DNA of 64,000 nucleotides from Shewanella halotolerans (GCF_019457535.1 NZ_CP080417.1:2294001-2358000); one strand, 5' to 3'. Shown: positions 24,238-33,338, counted from the first letter of the stretch. Numbers and translations: made by a program. Notes: generated from the sequence alone by a model not told the origin.

Positions 24238-25551
24238 TTACAAGATACGGCGTAGCAGGAAATCGGCACGCAGACGTCTGATACGATTCATGATCTTGCG
24301 TACCGGCTTAGGATAGTTATTTAAGGTATCTATCTGGCTGTAATGATAGAGGCGCTCTGTATGCTCTAGGATATGCGCCTGTTCCTGTTTGAACTCTTCG
24401 GTCCAGGCTTGGGTTTCATCTTGCAGCAATAAGCCGTTTTCTAAATCCAGCGCCCAAGCTCTTGGGTTAAGGTTAGAGCCAGTGATCAGATGCAGGCGAT
24501 CATCGGCGCTAATCCCTTTAAGGTGATAGCTGTTGCGATCATGCTTCCACAGATGAATGTTGAGTAGCCCGGCATCGATGGCCCATTGCTGACGCTTGGC
24601 AAATTTACGCAGCGATTGCTCATACATGTAGGGCAAGGCACCGATAGTCGAAAATTTCTCTTCTGGCGGAATATAAAAGTCATTAGCCGTCTTATCGCCA
24701 ACCACTATGTCGATACGTTTTCCCTTTCGCAGATGCTTAGCAAGCGCTCTGGAGAGAATATAAGGCGGATTAAAATAGGGCGTGCAGATAAACAGTGAGC
24801 GCTGAGACTGGGATACCAGATCGATCACTAGCTTGTTTAGCTTATTCTTCTTGCGCCCTAAACCAACCACAGGAGTGATGCGATTGCCCGTCTTGGTGCT
24901 CGCAAAACGATATTTGGCCTTAGCCAGACGCTGTTTCAGGCTGCGAACATCATTTTTTTCTGGCAGCTTTTCGGTCGCTCTATCTTGGGTGAGCGAGGTC
25001 ACGGCTCTGTCGCTGGCGATGTATTCCATCACCATGTTACGCATGGATTCTGCCAATGGCTTAGATTCGATCACATGGTAACGGTCGAAACGGTATTTCT
25101 CGCCCTGATGCAGATAGATGTTATTCAGGCTGGCACCGCTGTAGATGACGGTGTCATCTATGATGAAACCTTTAAGGTGGAGTACACCCATAAATTCTCG
25201 GGATTTTACCGGTACACCGAGAATATTGATCGGATGCTCGGCATTGTTAACCACCTCTTTATACATGAGGTAGTTGCCACTGTCACCCTTATGGCCGATA
25301 AGCCCACGTCTGGCGCGATGAAAATCCACCAGAACGGTAACATCCAATTCTGGTCTGGCCGCCTTGGCCGCCATCAAGGCAGCCAACACTTCCCTACCCG
25401 CCTCATCGTCTTCAAGATAGAGTGCGGCAAGAGTGATAGCTCGTTTAGCGTTCGCGATCTGTTTGAGTAGTTCGGCTTTAAGCGCCGCAGGCGTTAGCAA
25501 CCAACGTATGGCGTCGGCGGGTAACGCAATTCCACCTAGCTTATCCAGCAA
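24238..25551 (-). CDS. pssA: CDP-diacylglycerol-serine O-phosphatidyltransferase, PLD type
   Basis: A 437-residue phosphatidylserine synthase of the phospholipase D superfamily, making phosphatidylserine from CDP-diacylglycerol and serine as precursor of phosphatidylethanolamine. Both HKD-type motifs are present: HLKGFIIDDTVIYSGAS and YHLKGISADDRLHLITGSN. The stretches CTPYFN and VGDKTANDFYIP are nearly those of E. coli PssA (451 residues). The start is TTG at 25551 with AGGAGG five bases upstream. It is peripheral to the inner membrane. The DUF1904 gene lies 11 bases upstream, so the two form an operon. Confidence 0.96.
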   Translation of the reverse strand: MLDKLGGIALPADAIRWLLTPAALKAELLKQIANAKRAITLAALYLEDDEAGREVLAALMAAKAARPELDVTVLVDFHRARRGLIGHKGDSGNYLMYKEVVNNAEHPINILGVPVKSREFMGVLHLKGFIIDDTVIYSGASLNNIYLHQGEKYRFDRYHVIESKPLAESMRNMVMEYIASDRAVTSLTQDRATEKLPEKNDVRSLKQRLAKAKYRFASTKTGNRITPVVGLGRKKNKLNKLVIDLVSQSQRSLFICTPYFNPPYILSRALAKHLRKGKRIDIVVGDKTANDFYIPPEEKFSTIGALPYMYEQSLRKFAKRQQWAIDAGLLNIHLWKHDRNSYHLKGISADDRLHLITGSNLNPRAWALDLENGLLLQDETQAWTEEFKQEQAHILEHTERLYHYSQIDTLNNYPKPVRKIMNRIRRLRADFLLRRIL

Positions 25552-25562
25552 GGTATCCTCCT

Positions 25563-25895
25563 TTAAAAATGCTGCCCATCACGGTAGTAGCATTGTGGCG
25601 TGAGCGCCATAAACATGATTGAGATATGTTTTGCAGGCGAATAGTCCGCTAATACGGCCTGACGAATGATCTGCTCTACTGCGTGACGAATTTCGGGATC
25701 TTTAGGAAACCAGAGCACCTCGACTTGCACGAATGCCGTATCGACCTTGCCGGCTCGATAGCTGACGCTTGACTCCCAATCTAAGGTGAAGCTGTCGGCC
25801 TTGATTTGACAAAGGCTTGCAAGCTCATCGAGCAAGGTCTCACTGATTCGACATACCGCCTCTTGCGGTAAACCGCGCATACGAATGTGTGGCAT
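25563..25895 (-). CDS. DUF1904 (tautomerase-like) protein
   Basis: A 110-residue protein starting MPHIRMRG, with the N-terminal Pro position and small beta-alpha-beta pattern seen in tautomerase/MIF-like folds (LPQEAVCRISETLLDELASL and DTAFVQVEVLWFPKD). It matches what I know of DUF1904 proteins; the activity is not established. The gene is directly upstream of pssA and probably cotranscribed. Confidence 0.75.
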   Translation of the reverse strand: MPHIRMRGLPQEAVCRISETLLDELASLCQIKADSFTLDWESSVSYRAGKVDTAFVQVEVLWFPKDPEIRHAVEQIIRQAVLADYSPAKHISIMFMALTPQCYYRDGQHF

Positions 25896-26125
25896 ACTGG
25901 TTCCATCCCAAATCTTAAGGGGTAGAAATTACCCATTTACCGGGTTTGGGGCAAGGGTTTTCTGTTGTTGTCAGTCGCACTTGGGACAAACCGGGTTAAA
26001 ATTAAGCAGAATCAGCGGCTAAAGCGCTAAGTTTTGCATCCTTAGTCTTAATTCTTGTTTAACACTCCGACATCAGGCGTAAAACACCTTACAATAGGTT
26101 TATCTGTCTACGTTTAGGTTCTAGC

Positions 26126-26302
26126 ATGAACAAAACCATTCTTCTTACCTTGGCATTAACCCTGTTAGCCGCGTGGGTTATCTTTCATTTTAAGTCGCAG
26201 CTTGGCTTTCTGGTGCTGCCGCTTTTTATTGTATTAGTGCTATTTGTCACCCTGCGTTTATACCGTTTGATGGAAAAAGATGAGCCTTCAACGGACGATT
26301 AG
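26126..26302 (+). CDS. 58-residue membrane microprotein overlapping dacB
   Basis: The frame from ATG 26126 to TAG 26302 encodes 58 residues beginning MNKTILLTLALTLLAA. Two hydrophobic stretches (about residues 4-20 and 27-43) are separated by HFKSQLG and followed by a charged tail RLYRLMEKDEPSTDD, typical of a small two-span inner-membrane protein. TTTAGG lies about eight to twelve bases upstream. Its end overlaps the first ATG of dacB by 23 bases, which suggests translational coupling. I do not recognise the family. Confidence 0.65.
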   Translation: MNKTILLTLALTLLAAWVIFHFKSQLGFLVLPLFIVLVLFVTLRLYRLMEKDEPSTDD

Positions 26303-27962
26303 CCAAAACCGAAAACAAGGATCTGTTTCGACGCTTATGTTTACAAGATTGACTAGAGGGCTGAGCGCCCTTCCCCGTAATTTCTCATGCTTGCTGACTA
26401 AGGCGATTCCGGCTGTAAAACCATTCGCCTTGTCTCTAGCTATTGCGGCTGCCTTTATACCTGCAGCCAGCAATGCCGGTGCCGACGTTAACACCAATAC
26501 CAATACCAATACCAAGCAGCTTGATAGCAAGGGTTATGATGATCAAAGCTATTATGACAACCTCTTGTCGGTGATCGCGCCGCCTCACTCGCAACTGTCT
26601 ATTTTTGCCCAGGATCTCACCAATAATGAGATACTGTATCAGCACAACGCCGATACCCTGTTGCTGCCTGCCAGTACGCAAAAATTACTCACGGCCGTAG
26701 CCGCAATGCGGGTATTGGGTGAAGAGTTCAGCTTTGCGACCCAATTTTCAACTAAGGGGCGCTTGTCTCACGGTGTGTTAACGGGCGATCTTTATCTCTC
26801 CTTTAGTGGCGACCCCACCTTAACCACTGACGATCTACGAGCTATGTTAAAGAGCTTGAAAGACGCAGGCATTCATACCGTTAAGGGAAATCTCTTGCTT
26901 GTGGGGCAAGCCAAGGAGCAGACGCGCGCCCCTGGCTGGGTATGGGACGATCTCGGGATTTGCTACGCTGCGCCGGTTTCCAGCTTTATCATCAATCAAA
27001 ATTGCGTCAAGGGCCAGTTAAAACCAAAGCTGGCAAGCAGCGCCAGCCAACTCAACTTTCCGCGATATCTGCCCATCAAGGTGTCGACAACGGCGGTGTT
27101 TGATAAGATGCAGCAAGAGCCTTTCTGTGAACTCAACTTAGCTAGGCTGCCCGATAATCATTACCACATCAGTGGCTGTTATCCGGGTGATAAGCCGCTT
27201 AATCTGGCTATCGCCGTGGATGACCCTGCGCTCTACGCCAAAGAGATGCTAACGCGGATGTTAAAGAGCGCCCACATCAAAATGAGTGGCCAAGTGGCCG
27301 TCGCGCACAGAGTACCGTTTGGCCTTAAGCCTTTGGTCTCTCACAAATCGGAAGGGCTCGAGCCACTCCTTCGCACCATGCTGCTCGATTCAGATAACTT
27401 GATTGCCGACAGTCTGTTTAAAGCCGTAGGCGCACACTATTACAAGGTGCCAGAAAGCTTTCATGCCGGCGCAAGGGCCGTTAAGGCGATACTCGAGGCG
27501 GACGGGATAGATCTTAGCCACTCGCAGATCATCGATGGCTCGGGCCTTTCTCGCTATAACCTTATTTCGGCCAGGCAACTGGCTGAGGTCCTGGGCCTGA
27601 TGGCGCAGGATGAAAAATTAAGGCCGCTAATCGCGCTGCTGCCGGTCGCCGGAGTTAGCGGTACCCTCAACTATAAGCGGGGGTTTCAGCAGCCCCCCTT
27701 GATGAACAAGGTCTCTGCCAAGACGGGATCGATGCAGGGCGTCGATAACTTGGCAGGTTACCTTTCACTCGATGCAAGTCACCAATTTCTCTTCGTGGTC
27801 ATGGAAAATGGCCAGAGCCAGAAGAGTAAGAAACAAAGCCCAGCACCCTTTAGTGCCCTCTTTCTGCAAAGCCTGCTGGATAATCAAGGGCAGACAGTCA
27901 AAAGCCGAGGTAATGAGGACGAGGATAAGAAGAACAACCCAAAAACGCTCAGTGCGCAATAA
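26280..27962 (+). CDS. dacB: D-alanyl-D-alanine carboxypeptidase/endopeptidase (PBP4)
   Basis: A periplasmic penicillin-binding protein that removes terminal D-Ala and cuts peptide cross-links in murein. Active-site motifs are Ser132-T-Q-Lys135, S-D-N in LLDSDNLIAD and K481-T-G. The long segment between the first two motifs matches the extra domains of class C PBPs such as E. coli DacB (477 residues); this protein is 560 long owing to an extended N-terminus and a charged C-terminal tail. The signal sequence ends near AASNA, then comes an Asn-Thr repeat linker. ATG 26337 (Met20) is a possible shorter start. Ends at a bidirectional terminator. Confidence 0.95.
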   Translation: MSLQRTISQNRKQGSVSTLMFTRLTRGLSALPRNFSCLLTKAIPAVKPFALSLAIAAAFIPAASNAGADVNTNTNTNTKQLDSKGYDDQSYYDNLLSVIAPPHSQLSIFAQDLTNNEILYQHNADTLLLPASTQKLLTAVAAMRVLGEEFSFATQFSTKGRLSHGVLTGDLYLSFSGDPTLTTDDLRAMLKSLKDAGIHTVKGNLLLVGQAKEQTRAPGWVWDDLGICYAAPVSSFIINQNCVKGQLKPKLASSASQLNFPRYLPIKVSTTAVFDKMQQEPFCELNLARLPDNHYHISGCYPGDKPLNLAIAVDDPALYAKEMLTRMLKSAHIKMSGQVAVAHRVPFGLKPLVSHKSEGLEPLLRTMLLDSDNLIADSLFKAVGAHYYKVPESFHAGARAVKAILEADGIDLSHSQIIDGSGLSRYNLISARQLAEVLGLMAQDEKLRPLIALLPVAGVSGTLNYKRGFQQPPLMNKVSAKTGSMQGVDNLAGYLSLDASHQFLFVVMENGQSQKSKKQSPAPFSALFLQSLLDNQGQTVKSRGNEDEDKKNNPKTLSAQ

Positions 27963-28020
27963 CATGCACTTAGTAAAATATGCTTAGTAACATGCGCTTA
28001 GTAAAATAGGTGAAAAGAAA

Positions 28021-28055
28021 AAACGCCCGGGCCTAATGAACCGGGCGTTTTCGTT
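28021..28055. terminator. Bidirectional terminator between dacB and acyl-CoA dehydrogenase
   Basis: AAACGCCCGG (28021-28030) and CCGGGCGTTT (28041-28050) form a 10-bp perfect stem with a 10-base loop, A-rich on the left and TTCGTTTT on the right. Confidence 0.85.
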
Positions 28056-28071
28056 TTATTAAATCTAGCTG

Positions 28072-29823
28072 CTAAAACAGCTCTTCTGCCATCGCCATCA
28101 CGCTGGCATCGCCGGCGTTGACCTGCGCCAGATGGTAGTCGACCTTAGGCAGTAGCTTGGCCAGATAGAAATCGGCCAGCTGTTGTTTCGCCGTGCTAAA
28201 GCTTGCATCTTGGTGATCGGCAGCCCTATCGGCCATCAGTAACCAGAAATAGCCATAGATCAGATGACCAAAGGCATCGAGGAAATCGACGGCGCAGGCG
28301 TTGATCAAGGCCGGATTGCTTAGCTTATTGGCGTTGATATATTCACCGCTTGCGAGTAAGGCGTCGAAACGCGATGTGATAAGCGCCTTTTGCGCATCCG
28401 TAACATGGGTCATGGCTGCCAGCTGACTCTGGCACTCACCAACAAATTCAGTCAATGTACGCAGATCGTCTCCTGTGGTCTTTCTACCCAGGAAATCGAT
28501 GGCTTGAATACCATTTGTACCCTCGTAGATCTGGGCGATACGGGTGTCACGAACCAGTTGCTCGATACCTGTCTCACGAATATAGCCGTGACCACCAAAC
28601 ACCTGCTGCGCCATTACGGCGGCATCTAGACCTCTGTCACTCAAGAACGCCTTGGCAACCGGTGTAAGCAGGCCGACATAACGCGCTGCCTTCTCCTGCA
28701 CCTCACCATCTGCATGTTTAGCGAGATCCAACTGCTGACCGGTAAACACCGACAGCGCGCGTCCCGCTTCGGTATAACAGCGTATGGTCATCAGCATGCG
28801 GCGCACGTCGCCGTGTACCAAAATAGGGTCGCTGGCATTGTCGCTGCCACCTGCCGCCTGGCCCTGCAGACGCTCCTTGGCATAGTCGCTAGCCATCTGG
28901 TACGCCGCCTGAGAAGTGCCTAGTCCTTGAATACCAATCGCCAGACGCTCATAGTTCATCATGGTGAACATGCACACTAAGCCGCGATTCGCCTTGCCGA
29001 TCAGATAGCCCTGGGCGTCGTCGAAGTTCATCACACAGGTTGCCGAGCCCTTAAGCCCCATCTTGTGCTCGATAGAGCCTACGGTGACGCCGTTGGTTTC
29101 ACCTAGCTCGCCGTTATCATCTACCTTGATCTTTGGCACCAAGAAGAGTGAGATACCGTTCGAGTCCGGCAGCTTTGCCAGTACCAGGTGAATGACGTTT
29201 TCGGTGAGATCATGATCGCCACCCGTAATGAAAATCTTACTGCCAGAGACAAGATAGCTGCCATCATCCTGCGGCATAGCCTTGGTGCGGATGTTACGCA
29301 GATCCGAACCCGCCTGTGGCTCTGTCATGTCCATGGCGCCGGCCCATTGACCCGAATAGAGGTTAGGCAGGTACTTATCTTTGAGCTCGTCACTGCCGTG
29401 GGCATTGATACAGAGGGCTGCACCCGCGGTGAGTGAACCATACAAGGTAAAGGCGTTGCAGGCGCTATAGGCCATCTCATCGACCAGCACGCCAAGCATT
29501 TTAGGCATACCCATGCCGCCAAACTCAGGATCGCCGCACAGCCCTACCCAACCGCCTTCGGCATATTGGTCATAAACCTCACGATAGCCATCGGGTGTGA
29601 TCACCTTAGCATCTTCAAAGCTTACGCCTTGCTCGTCACCGGGACGGTTAATAGGATGGATAAGATCCCGTGATATCTTCTCGGCCTCATCGAGGATCGC
29701 CGTTGCCGTATCCATATCGACGGTCTCGGCCAAGGCCGCTAGTTCACCCCAAGTTTGTGGAGCATCGAACACGCGCTCCAACAGAAATTTCATGTCGGCC
29801 AATGGCGCCTGGTATGGATTCAT
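28072..29823 (-). CDS. Acyl-CoA dehydrogenase, long form with extra C-terminal domain
   Basis: The 583-residue flavoprotein oxidises an acyl-CoA to the 2-enoyl-CoA, passing electrons to ETF. Recognisable regions are the N-terminal helical domain, the central FAD-binding segment MDMTEPQAGSDLRNIRT and KIFITGGDHDLTENVIHLVLA, and the C-terminal catalytic region with YEGTNGIQAIDFLGRK, whose Glu is the likely base. An extra C-terminal helical domain of about 120 residues marks the subgroup that includes 3-methylmercaptopropionyl-CoA dehydrogenase (DmdC) and related enzymes. Chain-length specificity cannot be read from the sequence. A 24-bp palindrome at 29843-29866 lies 20 bases before the ATG. Confidence 0.92.
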   Translation of the reverse strand: MNPYQAPLADMKFLLERVFDAPQTWGELAALAETVDMDTATAILDEAEKISRDLIHPINRPGDEQGVSFEDAKVITPDGYREVYDQYAEGGWVGLCGDPEFGGMGMPKMLGVLVDEMAYSACNAFTLYGSLTAGAALCINAHGSDELKDKYLPNLYSGQWAGAMDMTEPQAGSDLRNIRTKAMPQDDGSYLVSGSKIFITGGDHDLTENVIHLVLAKLPDSNGISLFLVPKIKVDDNGELGETNGVTVGSIEHKMGLKGSATCVMNFDDAQGYLIGKANRGLVCMFTMMNYERLAIGIQGLGTSQAAYQMASDYAKERLQGQAAGGSDNASDPILVHGDVRRMLMTIRCYTEAGRALSVFTGQQLDLAKHADGEVQEKAARYVGLLTPVAKAFLSDRGLDAAVMAQQVFGGHGYIRETGIEQLVRDTRIAQIYEGTNGIQAIDFLGRKTTGDDLRTLTEFVGECQSQLAAMTHVTDAQKALITSRFDALLASGEYINANKLSNPALINACAVDFLDAFGHLIYGYFWLLMADRAADHQDASFSTAKQQLADFYLAKLLPKVDYHLAQVNAGDASVMAMAEELF

Positions 29824-29842
29824 CTCGCCTCTCTTAAACGTA

Positions 29843-29866
29843 AGATTAAAACAGTTGTTTTAATCT
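29843..29866. promoter_or_regulatory. 24-bp perfect palindrome, candidate fatty-acid-regulator operator
   Basis: AGATTAAAACA (29843-29853) and TGTTTTAATCT (29856-29866) are perfect arms with a 2-base spacer, 20 bases before the acyl-CoA dehydrogenase start. The centre reads AAAC-N4-GTTT, compatible with a TetR-family site such as PsrA. Which protein binds it is unknown. Confidence 0.55.
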
Positions 29867-29924
29867 ATCTCAGTTGCGGCTGAGAATAAAGCCCTTTAGT
29901 CAAATATTGTCCGCCAGCGCAAAT

Positions 29925-29955
29925 AAAAAAGCCCCGCGTAGATTGCGAGGCTTCT
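29925..29955 (-). terminator. Terminator after the DUF2058 gene
   Basis: AAGCCCCGC and GCGAGGCTT (29929-29953) form an imperfect stem. On the minus strand it is followed by six U residues. Confidence 0.7.
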
Positions 29956-29985
29956 TAAGTTACAGCTAGTTACCAAATGAGGGAC

Positions 29986-30528
29986 TTACCACATCAGGTC
30001 GTCTGGGATCACATAATCTGCGTATGGGTCGTCTTCTTCTACCACTTGGGTGGCGTCTTCCGCCTGCCACAGGTAACCGCACCAGTCGGGCACCAAGAGG
30101 TTAACTCGCTCGGCAAGCTTATGAGGTACCAGGTAGCTCACCTCTTCGTGGCGCACTATCCCTAACTGGCCGTTGAGCAGCTGGCTCTGCAGTTTTTCGT
30201 TCACGTACAGGCTAAAGATCTTAGTGCCTAGGGTGTAGTTAAACTTAACTTCGGCATCCTTTGGCGGCTCGATGGCGCAGCGCTTAAATTCGGTGATTAG
30301 CCCGCGCACCTGGCCCTTCTCCATCGCCTCGGCGAAACGTTGCTCGTTTAGCGCCTTATCCTTATCGATCTGCGCCTGTTTCTTTGCGGCGATCTCTTGT
30401 TTCAAGGCCTCTGAGCCATCATCGACCTTAGCTTTACGATCGCGACGCTTCTGGGTCTTGGCATCGCGAACCTTCTGTTTGCTGACCAGGCCAGCCTTGA
30501 GCAACTGCTCTTGAAATGGGTTTGCCAT
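29986..30528 (-). CDS. DUF2058 family protein (YaiL-like)
   Basis: The start is ATG 30528 with GAGAAG upstream; a GTG four codons earlier is less likely. The 180-residue protein begins MANPFQEQLLKAGLVSKQKV and has a long Lys/Arg-rich helical segment (about residues 20-85), then a compact C-terminal half (IEPPKDAEVKFNYTLGTKIFSLYV, ending DPYADYVIPDDLMW). This is the DUF2058/YaiL pattern. A nucleic-acid or ribosome link is plausible from the charge but the function is not established. Confidence 0.85.
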   Translation of the reverse strand: MANPFQEQLLKAGLVSKQKVRDAKTQKRRDRKAKVDDGSEALKQEIAAKKQAQIDKDKALNEQRFAEAMEKGQVRGLITEFKRCAIEPPKDAEVKFNYTLGTKIFSLYVNEKLQSQLLNGQLGIVRHEEVSYLVPHKLAERVNLLVPDWCGYLWQAEDATQVVEEDDPYADYVIPDDLMW

Positions 30529-30566
30529 CTTTCTTCTCACTCATTGGGTAACACTATCTGCGCTAC

Positions 30567-31382
30567 CTACTTCTCTTTAGGTTGTTGGGCCAATTTGCCT
30601 AACTGACTCATGGCCATGCTGGCACCGCCGAGGGACCAACCGCCATCTACTGGCAACACGGTGCCGGTAATGTAACTGGCCATTTCTGATGCGATAAACA
30701 TCACCGCGTTGGCAATATCATCAGTGCTGCCGTTGCGCTTAAGGGGCACGCTTTGGGCTACGGCCTGTTGCAGCGCATCGCTGGGTGCCAGGCGATTGAA
30801 TCCTTCGGTGCCGCTGATGGGGCCGGGTACAATGGAGTTAACCCTGATACCCTCAATACCCCACTCCAGTGCCAGACTCTTGGTCAGCATGTCGACTCCG
30901 GCCTTGGCCGCGCTCACATGGGACTGCATTGGCATGGCAATATAGGCCTGAGGCGCCGAGATCTGTACTATGGCGCCGCCGGGACGACGCATCAAGGGAT
31001 AGGCCTGTTTGAGCACCTGAAAACTGCCCAGCAGATCGATATCCATCACCGACTTGAAACCGTTTTCGGAAAGCTCCGCCGCTGTCGCCGGGAAGTTTCC
31101 GGCCGCGCCACTGACCAGCACATCCAATTGGCCATATGCATCGGCTATCTGCTTAAAACCTGCCTTTAGCGCGTCGAGATCCCGCACATCGAAGGCGACG
31201 CCAAGCATCTTACCTTGACCGTTAATCGCGTGCAGCGCCTCTACGGCTGCATCGACCTTTTCCTGACGGCGGCTGGCCACGGCAACGTTAGCGCCCGCCT
31301 TGGCAAAAGCCTTGGCGATACCCAGATTAATGCCACTGGTACCGCCCACTACAAAGACGTTTTTCCCTCGATAATCGAACAT
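30567..31382 (-). CDS. SDR oxidoreductase resembling peroxisomal-type 2,4-dienoyl-CoA reductase
   Basis: A 271-residue short-chain dehydrogenase/reductase. The nucleotide-binding glycine motif is VVGGTSGINLGIA; the NAG motif appears as SGAAGNFP. The usual YxxxK becomes VSAAK (in QSHVSAAKAG), so the catalytic Tyr is missing while Lys stays. VPGPISGTEGFNRL matches closely the peroxisomal 2,4-dienoyl-CoA reductase (DECR2) subgroup, which also lacks that Tyr. NADPH-dependent reduction of an unsaturated acyl-CoA is therefore likely. It sits between pyrF and DUF2058, near an acyl-CoA dehydrogenase, and complements the unrelated flavoenzyme FadH at 50579-52594. Confidence 0.85.
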   Translation of the reverse strand: MFDYRGKNVFVVGGTSGINLGIAKAFAKAGANVAVASRRQEKVDAAVEALHAINGQGKMLGVAFDVRDLDALKAGFKQIADAYGQLDVLVSGAAGNFPATAAELSENGFKSVMDIDLLGSFQVLKQAYPLMRRPGGAIVQISAPQAYIAMPMQSHVSAAKAGVDMLTKSLALEWGIEGIRVNSIVPGPISGTEGFNRLAPSDALQQAVAQSVPLKRNGSTDDIANAVMFIASEMASYITGTVLPVDGGWSLGGASMAMSQLGKLAQQPKEK

Positions 31383-31445
31383 CTTCTTTCCCTGTCTAAT
31401 AAAACCTTAAGAGTTAAATTAGGAGGCTCGAAGTGTCAGGTCAAG

Positions 31446-32141
31446 CTATTTAAGCGATGCATGAATCTCTGTTAGCGCCGCCAATGGATTAGCCGCCTTG
31501 GTGATAGGACGGCCAATCACCAGGTAATCGGAACCCGCTGCCAGCGCCTGCGTCGGCGTCATCACGCGGTGCTGATCGCCCTTGTCGCTGCCGGCTGGGC
31601 GAATACCCGGTGTAACCAGCTTAAAGTCAGCGCCAAATTCGGCCTTTAGCATGCTGGCTTCCTGGGCCGAACAGACGATACCGTTTAGTCCTGCCTGTTT
31701 GGTGAGGCTTGCCAGACGCTTGACATGCTCGGCCGCCGGCACATTAATGCCAAGCAGTGCGAGCTCTTCGTCGCTCATTGAGGTCAGTACCGTCACGGCG
31801 ATCAGCAGCGGCGCCTTGTCGCCATAAGGAAGCAGCGCCTCGCGAGCAGCCTGCATCATGGCCAGGCCACCGCTGGCATGCACGTTGGTCATCCACACCC
31901 CTAGCTCTGCCGCTGCGGCGACGGCCTTGGCGACGGTGTTCGGAATGTCGTGGAATTTGAGATCCAAGAAGAGGTCAAAGTCGCGACTGTGGATCTCTTT
32001 GACCAACTCAGGACCAAAGAGGGTGAACATCTCTTTGCCTATCTTGAGGCGGCACATGTTGGGGTCGAGCTGATCGATGAGCTGCAAAGCTTCGGATTTA
32101 TTATCGTAATCTAGCGCCACTATAATAGGTTTGTTGCTCAT
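31446..32141 (-). CDS. pyrF: Orotidine 5'-phosphate decarboxylase
   Basis: The 231-residue TIM-barrel enzyme converts OMP to UMP in the last step of pyrimidine synthesis. The active-site signature LDLKFHDIPNTVAKA is intact, as is the phosphate loop TPGIRPAG. GGAG lies seven bases before the ATG. It follows lapB by 35 bases in the conserved lapA-lapB-pyrF order also found in E. coli. Confidence 0.97.
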   Translation of the reverse strand: MSNKPIIVALDYDNKSEALQLIDQLDPNMCRLKIGKEMFTLFGPELVKEIHSRDFDLFLDLKFHDIPNTVAKAVAAAAELGVWMTNVHASGGLAMMQAAREALLPYGDKAPLLIAVTVLTSMSDEELALLGINVPAAEHVKRLASLTKQAGLNGIVCSAQEASMLKAEFGADFKLVTPGIRPAGSDKGDQHRVMTPTQALAAGSDYLVIGRPITKAANPLAALTEIHASLK

Positions 32142-32176
32142 GCTGTTCTCCTGTTGCTTTGCATTTTATTGTCTAT

Positions 32177-33337
32177 TTACTCCCCGTCGAGTCCGCGGAT
32201 CCGCTTGATGGTGCCCCAACTCTTACAGGAAGGGCAATGCCAGTAGAGGGTGTGGGACGGGAAACCACACTCGATACAGCGGTAACTTGGACGAAATTTT
32301 ATCTGCTGCTCAACCAATTCGGCGAGCATGTTTAAACTTTGTTTTGCCTGACCATCTTCGGCGTGTTGGATCTGCATCTTCATCAGATGCTGGAAACTCT
32401 TCATGGTCGGATGGCGATAGAGGCCGTCGAGGATCAATTTCTCAGCATCTTGGTTTTCCCCCTGAGTGATCATCTGCTGCGCCAGAGTGATGGCCACACT
32501 CGCGCCAGCACCCTGCTCTAACGCTTCGCGCAGCAATTCACGATAGGCACCAAGGTCCTCGGTCGATTGATAAACTTCTTTGGCGATGGCGAGCGCTTCG
32601 GGAAAGAGCTCAATATCGGCATCTTTCAGGCGGCAGAGCATCTCTTTGGCGCGGCTAAACTCTAGCTGGGCAAGGAACAGTTTGGCGCTGGTTAACATGG
32701 CGCGGCCACATTGGGGATCTTGTTTTATCGCCTGCGCCAGGTGTTTAAGCTTGAGCTCGCAATCGCTGGCCTCATCGGCAAGCTCACAATAGAGATGGGC
32801 CTGCAGGTGTTTAAGCGATTGCTGACGCTTACGCTTGAGGCTCTTGATGATATCTATTGCCTTCTGCCAGTCTTTGGTCACCTGGTAGATGGCGATCAGC
32901 TGATCTTCGGCCTCTTCGCTGTGATCCTCCTGACGAACCAGATTAAGGAAGATCTCCTCAGCCCTGTCGTAGAAGCCGGCGGCCAGATAATCTTTGCCCA
33001 GCTCCATCATGGCGATGTCACGCTGCTCGGTTGTCAGAGTTGGCCGGGCAATCAGGTTTTGGTGAATTCGAATCGAGCGATCAACCTCACCCCGTTTACG
33101 AAACAAAGAGCCGAGGGAGAGATGGGTATCTATGGTGTCATCATCCACGTCCAGCATGGAGATAAAGAGATCGACAGCCTTGTCTGATTCATTAGACAGA
33201 AGGAAATTAAGGCCGGTAAAGTAATCTCGGCTTAACTGCTTACGTTTACTATTCTGCTTATGCCTGATACTACGACGACCCATGTACCAACCGTAACCGG
33301 CGGCTATGGGTAACAACAGAAACAGAATCTCTAACAT
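32177..33337 (-). CDS. lapB: Lipopolysaccharide assembly protein B (YciM)
   Basis: The 386-residue protein has an N-terminal membrane anchor (about residues 2-17), about nine TPR-like helical repeats (roughly 35-340, for example DTHLSLGSLFRKRGEVDRSI) and a C-terminal rubredoxin-like metal site with CIEC and CPSC. LapB controls LpxC degradation by FtsH and so balances LPS and phospholipid synthesis at the inner membrane. It starts one base after lapA, so the two are cotranslated. Confidence 0.97.
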   Translation of the reverse strand: MLEILFLLLPIAAGYGWYMGRRSIRHKQNSKRKQLSRDYFTGLNFLLSNESDKAVDLFISMLDVDDDTIDTHLSLGSLFRKRGEVDRSIRIHQNLIARPTLTTEQRDIAMMELGKDYLAAGFYDRAEEIFLNLVRQEDHSEEAEDQLIAIYQVTKDWQKAIDIIKSLKRKRQQSLKHLQAHLYCELADEASDCELKLKHLAQAIKQDPQCGRAMLTSAKLFLAQLEFSRAKEMLCRLKDADIELFPEALAIAKEVYQSTEDLGAYRELLREALEQGAGASVAITLAQQMITQGENQDAEKLILDGLYRHPTMKSFQHLMKMQIQHAEDGQAKQSLNMLAELVEQQIKFRPSYRCIECGFPSHTLYWHCPSCKSWGTIKRIRGLDGE

Positions 33338-33338
33338 A

